This document shows positions 1-9,147 of a stretch of DNA of 64,000 nucleotides, piece by piece. Each line of letters starts with the position of its first letter. The stretch's first letter is position 1. Both the position numbers and the translations under genes were made by a program. Under the pieces are notes generated by a model. It made no database searches. It saw only the letters and a list, made by a program, of their open reading frames with translations, and was not told where the DNA came from. Origin of the DNA: Azonexaceae bacterium (GTDB taxonomy: Bacteria > Pseudomonadota > Gammaproteobacteria > Burkholderiales > Rhodocyclaceae); NCBI GenBank assembly GCA_013335535.1, contig JAAXVL010000008.1, forward strand, positions 104,466 to 168,465, written 5' to 3'.

Positions 1-1750
1 CTGCGACAGAGTGCTGAACGTGCGATTGCATGATCTTCTGTTCGTCGGGAGTCAGCATTTCCGGCTTGGTCAGCAAATCGCGCGGCAGCATTATCTTGCC
101 GACATTGGCCAGTTTGGCCGCCATGTCGAGCGTCTCCGCAGCCGCATCAGCGAGCCCCAGTTCGCGTGCAATAGCTCCGGCGACCAGCGCCGTACGCATC
201 GAGTGCTCTGTACTGTAAGGATCATGCGAATCAACAATGGAGGTCAGGACACCGACTAGCTGGTTCATCAAGGCCTGACGTTTTTTCTGCGCATCCTGTT
301 CAAGCGTCATGTCGCGCGCGATGCAAAGGACCAACCCCGGACCCTCATTCGTCGGAATAGGTACGGCTGAAAAATAGGCATGGCGTGCAATACCGCCAAT
401 TTCCAGATCCAGCATTCGCGAAACAGGCTGAGAGGTCCTCAGACTTTCTAGGACGAGCGCATCTATCTGATGAGACACCGAGGGACCGACGATACTGGAA
501 AGTGTTTTTCCTCGAAGTACCTGCTCGGACTCGTTAACCAGGGAAGCAAACGCCTTGTTGCAGAACTTCAGGCGCTCCTGTTCGACAGTAAAGACAAGGT
601 CTGGAGTTCCATCCATGACACTCATCAACAATGCAGACTGATCCGCGAGTTCGCGAGACTTGCTGCGTAGCACTTCGGACGCTGATCGTTCCTTGACGCT
701 AGCGCCATGCCACCAGGCCGCAACCAAACCAGCCGCTATTACCAAAACGGCAAAAGTCAGAGAAATCAGGAGGAAACGCTGATGATCCCGCGATTCCTTG
801 AGAGCCTCCACGGCATCTATCTTCTGGACCAATAGCCAGGGAGTCTGGCGAAAACTTCTGCTAACTGCCAGCACCTCTCTTCCAGCGTAGTCCAGATTCC
901 TGAAAAACCCTCCGGGCTTGCTCAACGCCTCGACCTCAACCTGATTCGCGGCGGCAAGTGACACCTGTTTACGCAGCGGCGCTGTTCCATCCGCGAGCGG
1001 AGAAATAAAGGCTAATGAATCCCCCTCCTGCCTCACGAGCAACGTCTCATCAGCACTAGTCAGCGTTCCCTTCTTTAACAGCAAGGGAAACAGTTCGTCG
1101 CGAGCCCGCTTTACAGCCGCGACTACAGCGATCGGCTTCTGCCCGGCATCGTTTGACTGAACAGAAAAAACAGGGAGAACAAAACCCAGCACCACTTCTC
1201 CGCCATGATTTTCATACAAATCCTGTAGCGCCGGCTTCCCTGACTCAATGGCACGAAGCAGTGTTGCCTTCAAGACCTCATCAGCATGAAAGCCCGAAGT
1301 CCCGACAATCGTTTTACCGGAAGCATCAACAATAATGATTCCCGAATCGGACGCAGAAGCAATGTTGGCCTGAACCTTTGTTTTTTGGGCCGTCAGGGAA
1401 AAGCCATTTTTTTCGGCTGTTGTTTCAAGCAGGTTGCGCAAATAACCAAATTGAGCCGCCTGAGAGTCGATATTTTCCGCATCTGGGGCTGCAACCAATT
1501 GCGAGAGGTAAAAACGCAATGATGCGTTATCAGCCAACTCCCTGACCACCCCATATTGGACATCAATCCACTGATTCAGGCTTTGAGATCGGCTCTCTGC
1601 AACCACACCCAACAGGGTTTCCCACGACCGCAGGTCACGCTCCCTCTCGCTGGCCGCATAGTTGATGATTGCCCAAACACCTGCAATCAGGAGCACCCCT
1701 AGCGCGAGAATCGCCGGAGCCCATTGTTTACGCCACATTCGTGTTTTCAT
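1..1750 (-). CDS. Membrane sensor with PAS and degenerate HD-GYP domain (3' end outside window)
   Basis: The reading frame is open from an ATG at 1750 to the window edge, so about 583 residues are visible and the C-terminus is missing. Residues about 10-30 form a membrane segment. A roughly 270-residue extracytoplasmic region (Cache-like by layout) follows, then a second membrane segment (FLLISLTFAVLVIAAGLV), a PAS domain, and the start of an HD-GYP domain with TEHSMR, VGKIMLPRDLLTKPEMLT and QSHVQHS blocks. HD-GYP domains normally hydrolyse cyclic di-GMP. Here the metal-binding His-Asp pair of the usual LHDIGKI motif reads LANVGKI (codons at 104-109), so catalysis is doubtful. A LapG-like protease lies just upstream in the same orientation, which suggests a link to surface attachment. 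The sensor role is inferred. Confidence 0.75.
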   Translation of the reverse strand, partial: MKTRMWRKQWAPAILALGVLLIAGVWAIINYAASERERDLRSWETLLGVVAESRSQSLNQWIDVQYGVVRELADNASLRFYLSQLVAAPDAENIDSQAAQFGYLRNLLETTAEKNGFSLTAQKTKVQANIASASDSGIIIVDASGKTIVGTSGFHADEVLKATLLRAIESGKPALQDLYENHGGEVVLGFVLPVFSVQSNDAGQKPIAVVAAVKRARDELFPLLLKKGTLTSADETLLVRQEGDSLAFISPLADGTAPLRKQVSLAAANQVEVEALSKPGGFFRNLDYAGREVLAVSRSFRQTPWLLVQKIDAVEALKESRDHQRFLLISLTFAVLVIAAGLVAAWWHGASVKERSASEVLRSKSRELADQSALLMSVMDGTPDLVFTVEQERLKFCNKAFASLVNESEQVLRGKTLSSIVGPSVSHQIDALVLESLRTSQPVSRMLDLEIGGIARHAYFSAVPIPTNEGPGLVLCIARDMTLEQDAQKKRQALMNQLVGVLTSIVDSHDPYSTEHSMRTALVAGAIARELGLADAAAETLDMAAKLANVGKIMLPRDLLTKPEMLTPDEQKIMQSHVQHSVA

Positions 1751-1922
1751 GATCTTGCAGTCCTGGCGACAGGACATTCGTATCTGTCCTGTGAGTTAGC
1801 CGAAACAATCTTTGACGCGGGTATCCACGAACCCTGCACAAAATTCGTGTCACAAATGCGCTTACCTGAATAAATCATATGTCCCGCCTAGTGCTTTGAC
1901 AATTTACGATGACCGCAACACG

Positions 1923-2567
1923 TCACGGCAAATGCATCCACCAATTCCGCTCATTCAATGAAAAAACGGGAACGTAATGGGCAATCTTCTGATGCGAAAC
2001 AACTTCCCGGACCTGATTATCCAAAATAAAAATATCATCTCGCATATAGACCGCCAACACTGCGTGGGGAATTCTGAGATTCGCATCCTGAACCACCACA
2101 ATTCTCAGAGACTCTGCAGGAACGCCTAACTGCCTTAGGGAAAAATACTTAATGATGGCGAAATCTTCACAATCGCCGCCTAAAGTGAGGAATTCACGCG
2201 GAATCGCCCAATAGTCCGAACGACCGTAATTGTCCTGATCCAGCACATAGCGAAAGCGATTGGAAAACTCATTAACCACCGTGACCTGTTCGCGTGGAGA
2301 ATGTCCACGCATGGTGCTGATCATCTCCAACCACTCGGGCACCTTGCATAGATTTATGGGACAGTTCTCCGCGTTCGGGCGGTCATCCGCATGACGACGC
2401 ATAACCGAAACCCACTGAGGAAAGATCGAAAATCCCTCCTTGCGCTCCTCTCTGTAACTGAAGAGTTTGTAATCAAGCGAATGACTCTGTGCCGCTGAAA
2501 TAGCCGAAAAGCAGGTTCCGACCAAACACACAAATAATTGAAGCCATGTAAAAGCAGTATGTTGCAC
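1923..2567 (-). CDS. LapG-like periplasmic transglutaminase-type cysteine protease
   Basis: This 214-residue protein has an N-terminal signal peptide (hydrophobic residues 6-25, likely cleavage after AISA). It carries the Cys-His-Asp triad of the bacterial transglutaminase-like cysteine protease family (BTLCP, LapG type): C133 in GGDCEDFA, H168 in IPHAVLAV and D183 in FILDNQ. LapG cleaves large adhesins at the outer membrane and is held inactive by LapD when c-di-GMP is high. Neither LapD nor an RTX adhesin is present here. The next gene downstream on the same strand is a PAS/HD-GYP-type sensor, which fits a c-di-GMP connection. Family assignment is secure; the substrate is unknown. Confidence 0.82.
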   Translation of the reverse strand: MQHTAFTWLQLFVCLVGTCFSAISAAQSHSLDYKLFSYREERKEGFSIFPQWVSVMRRHADDRPNAENCPINLCKVPEWLEMISTMRGHSPREQVTVVNEFSNRFRYVLDQDNYGRSDYWAIPREFLTLGGDCEDFAIIKYFSLRQLGVPAESLRIVVVQDANLRIPHAVLAVYMRDDIFILDNQVREVVSHQKIAHYVPVFSLNERNWWMHLP

Positions 2568-2801
2568 GTATCAATCTCGGCCCTTGAAAGGCAAAAATAC
2601 TTTTTGCACTGGAATGTTCCGAACTATCGCATACGCAAGTTTACTGTCGAATAACTTTACAGTTGTAAAAAACCTACACACGGAACCACTACAGGCCTGC
2701 AGGAAAGCAATCTCATGACATGAGCGACGAGTACCGCTTACACTTACAAAAATTAACGCTTTGTTACTGAATTACCATAACCACATATAGAGGTACGATA
2801 C

Positions 2802-4091
2802 ATGAATGCTCGCAAAGCAGAAACCATTGGAAACTTGAAAAAGGCCTGCCTGTCTGTCGTTCTGGCTTTTTCCGGGTTATCGGCCGCTACGGCTCAGGAA
2901 GCCGTCGATACGGAGAAATTATTCAAGGAAGGCATCTTCCTGCGCGAACAAGGCCAGGTCTTCAGCGCCATCGAAGCGCTCGAAACAGTATTGAGCAACA
3001 ATCCCTCACTCAATCGTGCCCGCCTGGAACTTGCCGTTGCTTATTTCCGCGCACTCAATCTCGACCAAGCCAACGCGCAGGCACAAAAAGTTCTTGACGA
3101 CCCCAAGACGCCGGAAAACGTTCGTCTGGCTGTGTTGGCCTTCCAGGCCCAGATCAAGCGCGACCAGGCAGCTCTGACCGCCAAGCCACACACCTTCGAG
3201 CCGTCGATCTCGCTCGGTTTCCTGTACGACACCAATGTTAACGTCGGCCCAAGTGGCGCTACCTTACCCGGCGGATTGGTTCTCACCCCGGGGTCGACCC
3301 CACAGCATGATTGGGCAGCAGTTGCCCAGGCTGGCATAACCCACACTTACAACTCGCCGCTAGTCGTCCGCTTTGGCGAAACCGCATCACGCCTCATCTG
3401 GCAAACCAGTGCCGGCCTATATCACAAAAACTATTCCGAAAAGACCGACTTCAACCTGACGGCATTATCTCTGTCGACTGGTCCGGGCTGGGTTGCTCCG
3501 AACAAATGGCGCACCAAGCTCAATTTCCAGGCTGATGCACTGTATCTTGGTGGAGACTATCTCGGCCTCTACACCTCCGTCTCGCCGACCTTCACTCTGC
3601 AACTCAATAATGGCGAGTTGACCTGGGACGCGCTGGTGCTGAACAAAAATTTCAACCGGGCAATCGACGCCGGACGTGACAGCAACTACTACTCAACAGG
3701 CTTGTCCTACGGCCACCTGTTCCTACAAGGAAAACTGGCAGTCCAGGGTGGCGCTCACGTCTTCATGGAAGAAGCATCAGCCAACCGTTTCAGCAACGAT
3801 GGCTGGGAAGCCTTCATTGGTACCAACATCGTCGCCTGGCAAAATGGCTCTGTATTCGGGCGCTACAGCTACAAGGAAACGAAGTTCGACGGCGCGGAAC
3901 CCGTCTTCAATCTGGCACGCAATGAAACTGAGCATCGCCTCGAAGTCGGCTTTGGCCACAACTTCAAGGAAGGTCTGATGAAAGACTGGCGCCTGTCCGG
4001 TAGCTGGCAATTCACTGACAACAACTCCAACGTCAGCATCTACACCTACGAGCGCGAAGTTGTTGGCGTCAATCTGGGGCGTTCGTTCTAA
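2802..4091 (+). CDS. Slam-like outer-membrane translocon (TPR + DUF560 barrel), type XI secretion
   Basis: A 429-residue exported protein with a signal peptide (likely cleavage ATA/QE near residue 31). Residues about 36-125 form TPR-like helices (EGIFLREQGQVFSAIEALE, RARLELAVAYFRALNLDQA). From about 131 there are some 300 residues of alternating aromatic/polar beta strands, ending in VGVNLGRSF with a terminal Phe as in outer-membrane barrels. Periplasmic TPR plus C-terminal barrel is the architecture of Slam proteins (surface lipoprotein assembly modulator, DUF560), which move TbpB-like or hemophilin-like cargo across the outer membrane. Two tandem cargo-like genes follow, supporting this reading. 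The gene ends at a strong terminator. Alternative: an unrelated TPR-porin. A profile search against the Slam barrel family would settle it. Confidence 0.72.
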   Translation: MNARKAETIGNLKKACLSVVLAFSGLSAATAQEAVDTEKLFKEGIFLREQGQVFSAIEALETVLSNNPSLNRARLELAVAYFRALNLDQANAQAQKVLDDPKTPENVRLAVLAFQAQIKRDQAALTAKPHTFEPSISLGFLYDTNVNVGPSGATLPGGLVLTPGSTPQHDWAAVAQAGITHTYNSPLVVRFGETASRLIWQTSAGLYHKNYSEKTDFNLTALSLSTGPGWVAPNKWRTKLNFQADALYLGGDYLGLYTSVSPTFTLQLNNGELTWDALVLNKNFNRAIDAGRDSNYYSTGLSYGHLFLQGKLAVQGGAHVFMEEASANRFSNDGWEAFIGTNIVAWQNGSVFGRYSYKETKFDGAEPVFNLARNETEHRLEVGFGHNFKEGLMKDWRLSGSWQFTDNNSNVSIYTYEREVVGVNLGRSF

Positions 4092-4117
4092 AGCGACGCA
4101 ACCAAAGCTTCCAAATC

Positions 4118-4146
4118 AAAGGGCGCCAGCAAGGCGCCCTTTTTTT
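4118..4146 (+). terminator. Rho-independent terminator after the Slam-like gene
   Basis: GGGCGCC and GGCGCCC arms with an AGCAA loop are followed by eight T residues, 27 bases after the stop codon. Confidence 0.9.
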
Positions 4147-4368
4147 GTCCGTCACTTTATTTTGCATACGACAGAAAACGACCACTAATACGTCGAATTT
4201 CTTTACACCACATCTCAATAAAAAACACAACCAGCTGATTCATTTGAATTTAATTTCTTGGCTCGATATATGCGTTGTAAAAAAGTGTAAAAGCCTTTCT
4301 TGCTTTCATAGCACCTGACACTACAGTGAAAACAAGACCATCGTTTTAGTCAGACAGTGAGGGATATC

Positions 4369-5646
4369 ATGAAAACAAAGCGTACAGTTATCGCAGCGTG
4401 TATCGCCACCCTCTTCATCAGCGGTACTGTGTTTGCAAAAGACACGTGGGAATACCATGAAAGCGGATGGAATAACGTCCATTCCTACGGCAAGGTAGCG
4501 ATTGCACAAGACTCCGTCAGCCAATGGGGGCCGTGGGAGGATTTCGTTGAACCTGCAGCAGGAGCGCCATCAATCGGTATGCCCGGCGCGGGAGGCGGCG
4601 ATCCATATCGGAACAATCCAAATACTGTAGTGGTAAATGAAGGTTGTGCGGCAGGGGCATGGTGTGGTTACGCCATATTCAAGAATTCATCGAACAATGG
4701 CGAATACGCCATGGGTCGCTCGTACTCATACTTCAAGCCATCCGAACCGTGGAATGCGAGCCTATTCACACTAATACCTATTCCCGACGACCCAAGCATC
4801 ACCGCGGGAAGTGGGCGAGGTGAAGGCACGGTCTTCTGGCGCCTAAACCCACTTGGCAGTACCACTCCGACTTTCAGCGACTCGGTCACCAGTATCCCTG
4901 CGGATTTCGGTGGCGGCTACGGATGGTATCGGGATGATGGCCTCCATCATTTTCATGCAGAAACGGGTAACGAAACAGAATCTGGATGGGAATACAGTTC
5001 GGCAAGCGGTTTTTCTCATAGCTGGTTTTCTGGCGAAGCGACAAACGTAGTGGGATATGGCTGGTTTGCGCTGGCAGTCAAGGCTGCCGATAAGGAAGTC
5101 GCTGTAGGCACCTTTGATCGTCAGGTAACGACATACACCAGTGGTGACTACGCAGAAAACTATCGGTCTTGGGATGAAACCACAGCCAGAACGAATGGTT
5201 ATTATGTTGCCGGGATCGCCACACCACAGGCTTACTTGGCCGACCAACAGGCCAGAGATATCAGGGCCTACTACGCAGGCGGTAGTTTCGATGGATACAG
5301 CCAAGGGAAAGTCTTGATCCAGGTTCAATTCGCCCCGGGAACTTGGCAAGGACAGTGGACGGGCGCGATGAACTTCAAGGCGGATGGCAACATCAGCGGT
5401 GCAAACATTAGCTCAAACAATGTTTCAGCCCTGTATTCAGGAAGCAGTTCTTCCTATTCTGGCTCCGTTCAAGGAACGTTCTATGGACAGCAAGCGGGAT
5501 CAATCGGCGGGGTCTCAACTGTGACCAAGACCTATACTCCGCCAGTTGAAACACGTATAGCTCAAATGCCATCAACCCAAACGCAAACAGCAGTTTTCCT
5601 AGTCAACAAGGTTTATAGCACTGGATCCTCTGTTAAACCTGAATGA
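4369..5646 (+). CDS. Secreted protein with TbpB-like C-terminal barrel, putative type XI cargo 1
   Basis: A 425-residue protein starting at ATG 4369, preceded by GAGGG; a GTG at 4357 is possible but less well placed. The signal peptide is cleaved after VFA (residue 23) and there is no lipobox Cys, so the product is probably released rather than lipid-anchored. The N-terminal part carries a block shared with the next gene (SYGKV.I.QDS, WG.W.DFVEPAAGAP) that I do not recognise. The C-terminal part resembles the TbpB/hemophilin barrel handle: NFKADGNISGANI, then GTFYGQQAGSIGG at about 369-381, and a final strand AVFLVNKV. In known systems this barrel is what Slam recognises. Ligand unknown; a metal, heme or host/surface ligand would fit precedent. 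Confidence 0.65.
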   Translation: MKTKRTVIAACIATLFISGTVFAKDTWEYHESGWNNVHSYGKVAIAQDSVSQWGPWEDFVEPAAGAPSIGMPGAGGGDPYRNNPNTVVVNEGCAAGAWCGYAIFKNSSNNGEYAMGRSYSYFKPSEPWNASLFTLIPIPDDPSITAGSGRGEGTVFWRLNPLGSTTPTFSDSVTSIPADFGGGYGWYRDDGLHHFHAETGNETESGWEYSSASGFSHSWFSGEATNVVGYGWFALAVKAADKEVAVGTFDRQVTTYTSGDYAENYRSWDETTARTNGYYVAGIATPQAYLADQQARDIRAYYAGGSFDGYSQGKVLIQVQFAPGTWQGQWTGAMNFKADGNISGANISSNNVSALYSGSSSSYSGSVQGTFYGQQAGSIGGVSTVTKTYTPPVETRIAQMPSTQTQTAVFLVNKVYSTGSSVKPE

Positions 5647-5670
5647 AATTTCGGCTAGTTTGCTGACATC

Positions 5671-5698
5671 AAAAGGCGCCAAAAGGCGCCTTTTTTTT
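5671..5698 (+). terminator. Rho-independent terminator after cargo 1
   Basis: AAAAGGCGCC and AAGGCGCCTT arms form a tight hairpin followed by a run of eight T residues. It separates the two cargo genes transcriptionally. Confidence 0.85.
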
Positions 5699-5846
5699 CT
5701 ACAAGCTAGGCCCGACAATTCAATTGCCAGAAAAGAGAAATACCTCACGGAAGGTGGATAACTTAAGGCGACACATCGTGAAAGTCTATCTAGACTAAGC
5801 CTATGTAAAGATTAGCAAATCAACATAAGCACCGAGAGGATAGATC

Positions 5847-7214
5847 ATGAAAAACAATCGCACAGTTATCGCAACATGTATCGTTGCCCTTTTTGCCAGT
5901 AGTCCTGTATTCGCCAAGGAATTGCGGCAATTTCATGAGGATGATTGGAGCAAGGTTGCGTCTTATGGCAAGGTATTGATCTCGCAGGACTCGGCCGATA
6001 GCTGGGGGGCATGGACCGACTTTGTCGAACCAGCCGCAGGCGCCCCGAATGTAAATCCTGCGCAACTCCTGGGAGCAGGAAGCGGAGATAGCTATCGCAA
6101 TCTTCCGATAGTCCTGCCAGTTGAGTCGGGCATTTGCGGGGCTGGTGACTGGTGTGGATATTCGATCTTTAGCGAATCAAAGTCAGGGGAAATAACTCCT
6201 GCGCTGTATCGATCAGGTGGAAGTCCAAAACAGCAATATTCAGGTGGACTGTTTGCCCTGACTCTGACAGCCGCCGATGGCTCACCAGGTGAAGGCAACG
6301 TTTCTTGGCGCCTAGCTTCACTAGAGACTGGTTCCGAACTGATGAACTCCGGTGGGGAGAAATGGGCATATTTTGGTGGCGGCGATGTCAGTCCGGAAGT
6401 TTGGGATTCACGGACAGTATTGAAGTGGGTGAATGGTCGGTTGCGCTTTGTCACTGAAAGCTATCTCAAATACAGTGCTGGCCAGCAGTGGAACAACTCC
6501 GACAATGGAATTGCGCATTTCGCAGCCTATGACAAATCTGAAGGAAGTTACGGCTTTATCAATGGCTTCTCCAACAACCGGAAAGCCAATGAGGGCACCA
6601 ACGCAATTGACCCCACTTTCTTCATTCTGTTGTCCAACACCCCATTCACAGACACCCTCAAGGCGAAGGACGACCAAGTAGCCGTCGGCGAGTACTCCCG
6701 CACAGTTTGGGCCTACACCAGCGGCCAAAACAATGAAAAGTCTATCTATGAAGGGGAAACTTCATCGACGACCACGCATGGTTTCTATGTTGCCGGCGTT
6801 ACCTCACCCCAAGCCTACCTAGATGCACAGAAGGCCGGCGATGTGGTTGCCAAGTACTCCGGCGGCAGTTTTGACGGGAATCGTCAAGGACATGTAGCCA
6901 TTACCGTCAATTTCAAACCGGGAACATGGAGCGGTGTCTGGTATGGCGGCCTCGATAAGAACGCAATGAACTTCTCGGCTAAGGGTGATGTTGTTGGCGC
7001 GAATATTGTTGCGAACGCGATTAGTCCTACTGCTTACGTCAATTCAAGCAATGTCTCTTATTCCGGAAATGTCCAGGGCTCCTTCTACGGACAAGAAGCG
7101 GGTTCGATTGGCGGCTTAACGAACGTGAGCAAGTCGGTAAATAACCAAGTAACCCAGACTCAAAACGCCGTTTTCCTGGTTAACAAGGTTTCCACTTCTG
7201 GTGGCATGAAGTAG
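5847..7214 (+). CDS. Secreted protein with TbpB-like C-terminal barrel, putative type XI cargo 2
   Basis: A 455-residue paralogue of the preceding gene, with the same signal peptide layout (cleavage after VFA, residue 23) and the same early blocks (SYGKVLISQDS, DFVEPAAGAP). It has the same C-terminal barrel signature: NFSAKGDVVGANI, GSFYGQEAGSIGG at about 411-423, and final strand AVFLVNKV. The ATG at 5847 follows GAGAGG. The central regions differ strongly between the two copies, as expected if each binds a different ligand while sharing one translocon. It has its own upstream gap (200 bp) and its own terminator, so it is probably expressed separately. Function beyond secretion is not known. 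Confidence 0.65.
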   Translation: MKNNRTVIATCIVALFASSPVFAKELRQFHEDDWSKVASYGKVLISQDSADSWGAWTDFVEPAAGAPNVNPAQLLGAGSGDSYRNLPIVLPVESGICGAGDWCGYSIFSESKSGEITPALYRSGGSPKQQYSGGLFALTLTAADGSPGEGNVSWRLASLETGSELMNSGGEKWAYFGGGDVSPEVWDSRTVLKWVNGRLRFVTESYLKYSAGQQWNNSDNGIAHFAAYDKSEGSYGFINGFSNNRKANEGTNAIDPTFFILLSNTPFTDTLKAKDDQVAVGEYSRTVWAYTSGQNNEKSIYEGETSSTTTHGFYVAGVTSPQAYLDAQKAGDVVAKYSGGSFDGNRQGHVAITVNFKPGTWSGVWYGGLDKNAMNFSAKGDVVGANIVANAISPTAYVNSSNVSYSGNVQGSFYGQEAGSIGGLTNVSKSVNNQVTQTQNAVFLVNKVSTSGGMK

Positions 7215-7244
7215 GTCGTACGCGAGATATCGCTAGTCCGAAAG

Positions 7245-7266
7245 AAAGGCGCCGCAAGGCGCCTTT
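7245..7266. terminator. Bidirectional terminator between cargo 2 and the convergent acyl-CoA dehydrogenase gene
   Basis: AAAGGCGCC and GGCGCCTTT arms around a GCAA loop, between two convergent genes. Short A and T runs on either side allow use in both directions. Confidence 0.7.
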
Positions 7267-7329
7267 CTTGTTGATTATTGAATGGACATTGGAGCTCAAG
7301 CTCTTACGCCCCATCAACGCCCTTCCGTA

Positions 7330-9123
7330 TCAGAATACTTCATCACCTATCGCTGCCAAGGCTGCATCACCGGCTCTGACGGTTTCACCGTAGGCCGTAG
7401 CCTGCGGCAACATCTGGTCAGCATAAAAGCGGGCCGTCGCGATCTTGGCACGGTAGAAAGCCTGGTCGCCCTCACCTTTGTCCAGATAACCAGCAGCAGC
7501 CAGTGCAGCCTTGCCCATGAACCAGCCACCGCAGACGGTGACCGCCAGGTGCAGGTAGGGTACGGCGGCCGTCAACACACCGGAGAGGCCGGTCTTGGCG
7601 TTGGCGGCCAGCCATTCGCTTGCGTCCGTCCACGCCTTGAGCGCGACGCCGAGGCGCTGGCCGATGGCCTGCAATTCCGGCTTGCCGGAAGCTCCCAATG
7701 CCTTGGCGGTGGCGTAGACCTCGCCGAAGACGACCTTGGCCGTCGCGCCCTGGTCGCGCATGAGTTTGCGGAACAGGAGATCGTTGGCCTGGATGCCGGT
7801 CGTCCCTTCGTAGATCGTGGTGATGCGCGAATCGCGCCAGTGCTGGGCGGCGCCGGTTTCCTCGATGAAGCCCATGCCGCCGTAGATCTGGATGCCGAGC
7901 GAGGTGACGTCGATGCCCATTTCGGTGCCGCCGCCCTTGACGATGGGGATCATGAACTCGGCGAGAAATAGCGATTTTTGCCGATTTTCCGGGTTGACCG
8001 TGGCATGCGCCCGGTCGAGCAGGCCGGAGGCGTAATAAGCCATGGCCCGGCACGCTTCGACGCGGCACTTCATGAGCATCAGCATGCGGCGGATGTCAGG
8101 GTGTTTGTCGAGCGTCACGAGGGCTTCGCCAGTCACGGCATCGCGCCCCTGCTTGCGTTCGCGGGCATAGCCGAGTGCCTGCTGGTAGGCCCGCTCGCCG
8201 AGGGCAATACCTTGGAGGCCGACGCCGAGGCGGGCCTCGTTCATCATGATGAACATGTACTCGAGGCCGCGATTGGCTTGGCCGAGCAGGTAGCCGACGG
8301 CACCGCCATTGTCACCGTAGGCCATGACGCAGGTCGGGCTGGCGTGGATGCCGAGCTTGTGTTCGATGGAAACGCAGTAAGCGTCGTTGCGGGCGCCGAG
8401 CGAGCCGTCGGCGTTCACCAGGAACTTCGGGACGAGGAACATCGAGATGCCCTTCACCCCGGCCGGTGCATCGGGCAGTCGGGCAAGGACGAGGTGGACG
8501 ATGTTGTCCGTCATGTCGTGGTCGCCGTAGGTGATGAAAATCTTCTGGCCGAAGACGCGGTACGTGCCATCGGCCTGCGGCTCGGCGCGCGAGCGGATTA
8601 GCGCCAGATCGGAGCCGGCTTGCGGCTCGGTCAGATTCATCGTGCCGGTCCATTCGCCGGTGATCATCTTTTCGAGGTAGATGGCTTTGAGTTCGTCGCT
8701 GGCACAGGTGATGAGTGCCTCGACCGCGCCCGTAGTGAGCAAGGGGCCGAGCGAAAACGACAGATTAGCCGAGCAGACCATTTCCTTGACGGCGACGCCC
8801 AGCGTATCGGGCAGGCCCTGGCCGCCGAAATCGGCCGGCGATGAAACGCCGTTCCAGCCGGCTTCGCAGAAGGCTTTGTAGGCTTCCTTCCAGCCAGGTG
8901 GGGTGGTGACGCCATTGGGGGTCAGCTTGCAACCTTCCTTGTCGCCAACGCGATTGAGGGGGGCGAGGACTTCACCGGTGAATTTGGCGGCCTCGTCCAG
9001 AATCGCATCGGCGAGGTCTGGCGTGGCATCGGCATATTCCGGAAACTGCGCCAGCTCCTTGAAGCCGGCCAGTTCGTCCATGACGAAACGCATGTCTTTT
9101 ACGGGCGCACGGTAGTCGCTCAT
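7330..9123 (-). CDS. Acyl-CoA dehydrogenase, large DmdC-type
   Basis: A 597-residue flavoprotein of the acyl-CoA dehydrogenase family with the extra C-terminal domain seen in DmdC-like members. FAD/substrate motifs are MNLTEPQAGSDL and IYGGMGFIEETGAAQHWRDSRI, and the likely catalytic Glu lies in TIYEGTTGIQAND. It would oxidise acyl-CoA to trans-2-enoyl-CoA, passing electrons to ETF. It is last in a minus-strand run (fadB-like, thiolase, thioesterase, chalcone isomerase-like, fadD, nitronate monooxygenase, this gene), so it is probably the dehydrogenase of that beta-oxidation set. Exact chain-length preference cannot be read from sequence. The coding region contains a copy of the dispersed repeat at about 7973-8004. 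Confidence 0.88.
   Translation of the reverse strand: MSDYRAPVKDMRFVMDELAGFKELAQFPEYADATPDLADAILDEAAKFTGEVLAPLNRVGDKEGCKLTPNGVTTPPGWKEAYKAFCEAGWNGVSSPADFGGQGLPDTLGVAVKEMVCSANLSFSLGPLLTTGAVEALITCASDELKAIYLEKMITGEWTGTMNLTEPQAGSDLALIRSRAEPQADGTYRVFGQKIFITYGDHDMTDNIVHLVLARLPDAPAGVKGISMFLVPKFLVNADGSLGARNDAYCVSIEHKLGIHASPTCVMAYGDNGGAVGYLLGQANRGLEYMFIMMNEARLGVGLQGIALGERAYQQALGYARERKQGRDAVTGEALVTLDKHPDIRRMLMLMKCRVEACRAMAYYASGLLDRAHATVNPENRQKSLFLAEFMIPIVKGGGTEMGIDVTSLGIQIYGGMGFIEETGAAQHWRDSRITTIYEGTTGIQANDLLFRKLMRDQGATAKVVFGEVYATAKALGASGKPELQAIGQRLGVALKAWTDASEWLAANAKTGLSGVLTAAVPYLHLAVTVCGGWFMGKAALAAAGYLDKGEGDQAFYRAKIATARFYADQMLPQATAYGETVRAGDAALAAIGDEVF
7973..8004 (+). repeat. Dispersed repeat copy inside a coding region
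   Basis: The plus strand reads GATTTTTGCCGATTTTCC then GGGTTGACCGTGGCA, close to the intergenic consensus. On the coding (minus) strand it encodes ATVNPENRQKS, in frame with the acyl-CoA dehydrogenase. Confidence 0.65.
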
Positions 9124-9147
9124 TTTGTTTGTCTCCTCTTTATTTTT

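Noticed and set aside
2802..7214. Genomic island or prophage origin of the Slam unit
   Set aside because: The base composition is lower in GC than its surroundings, but no integrase, tRNA, direct repeats or transposase was seen at the edges, so transfer is not demonstrated.
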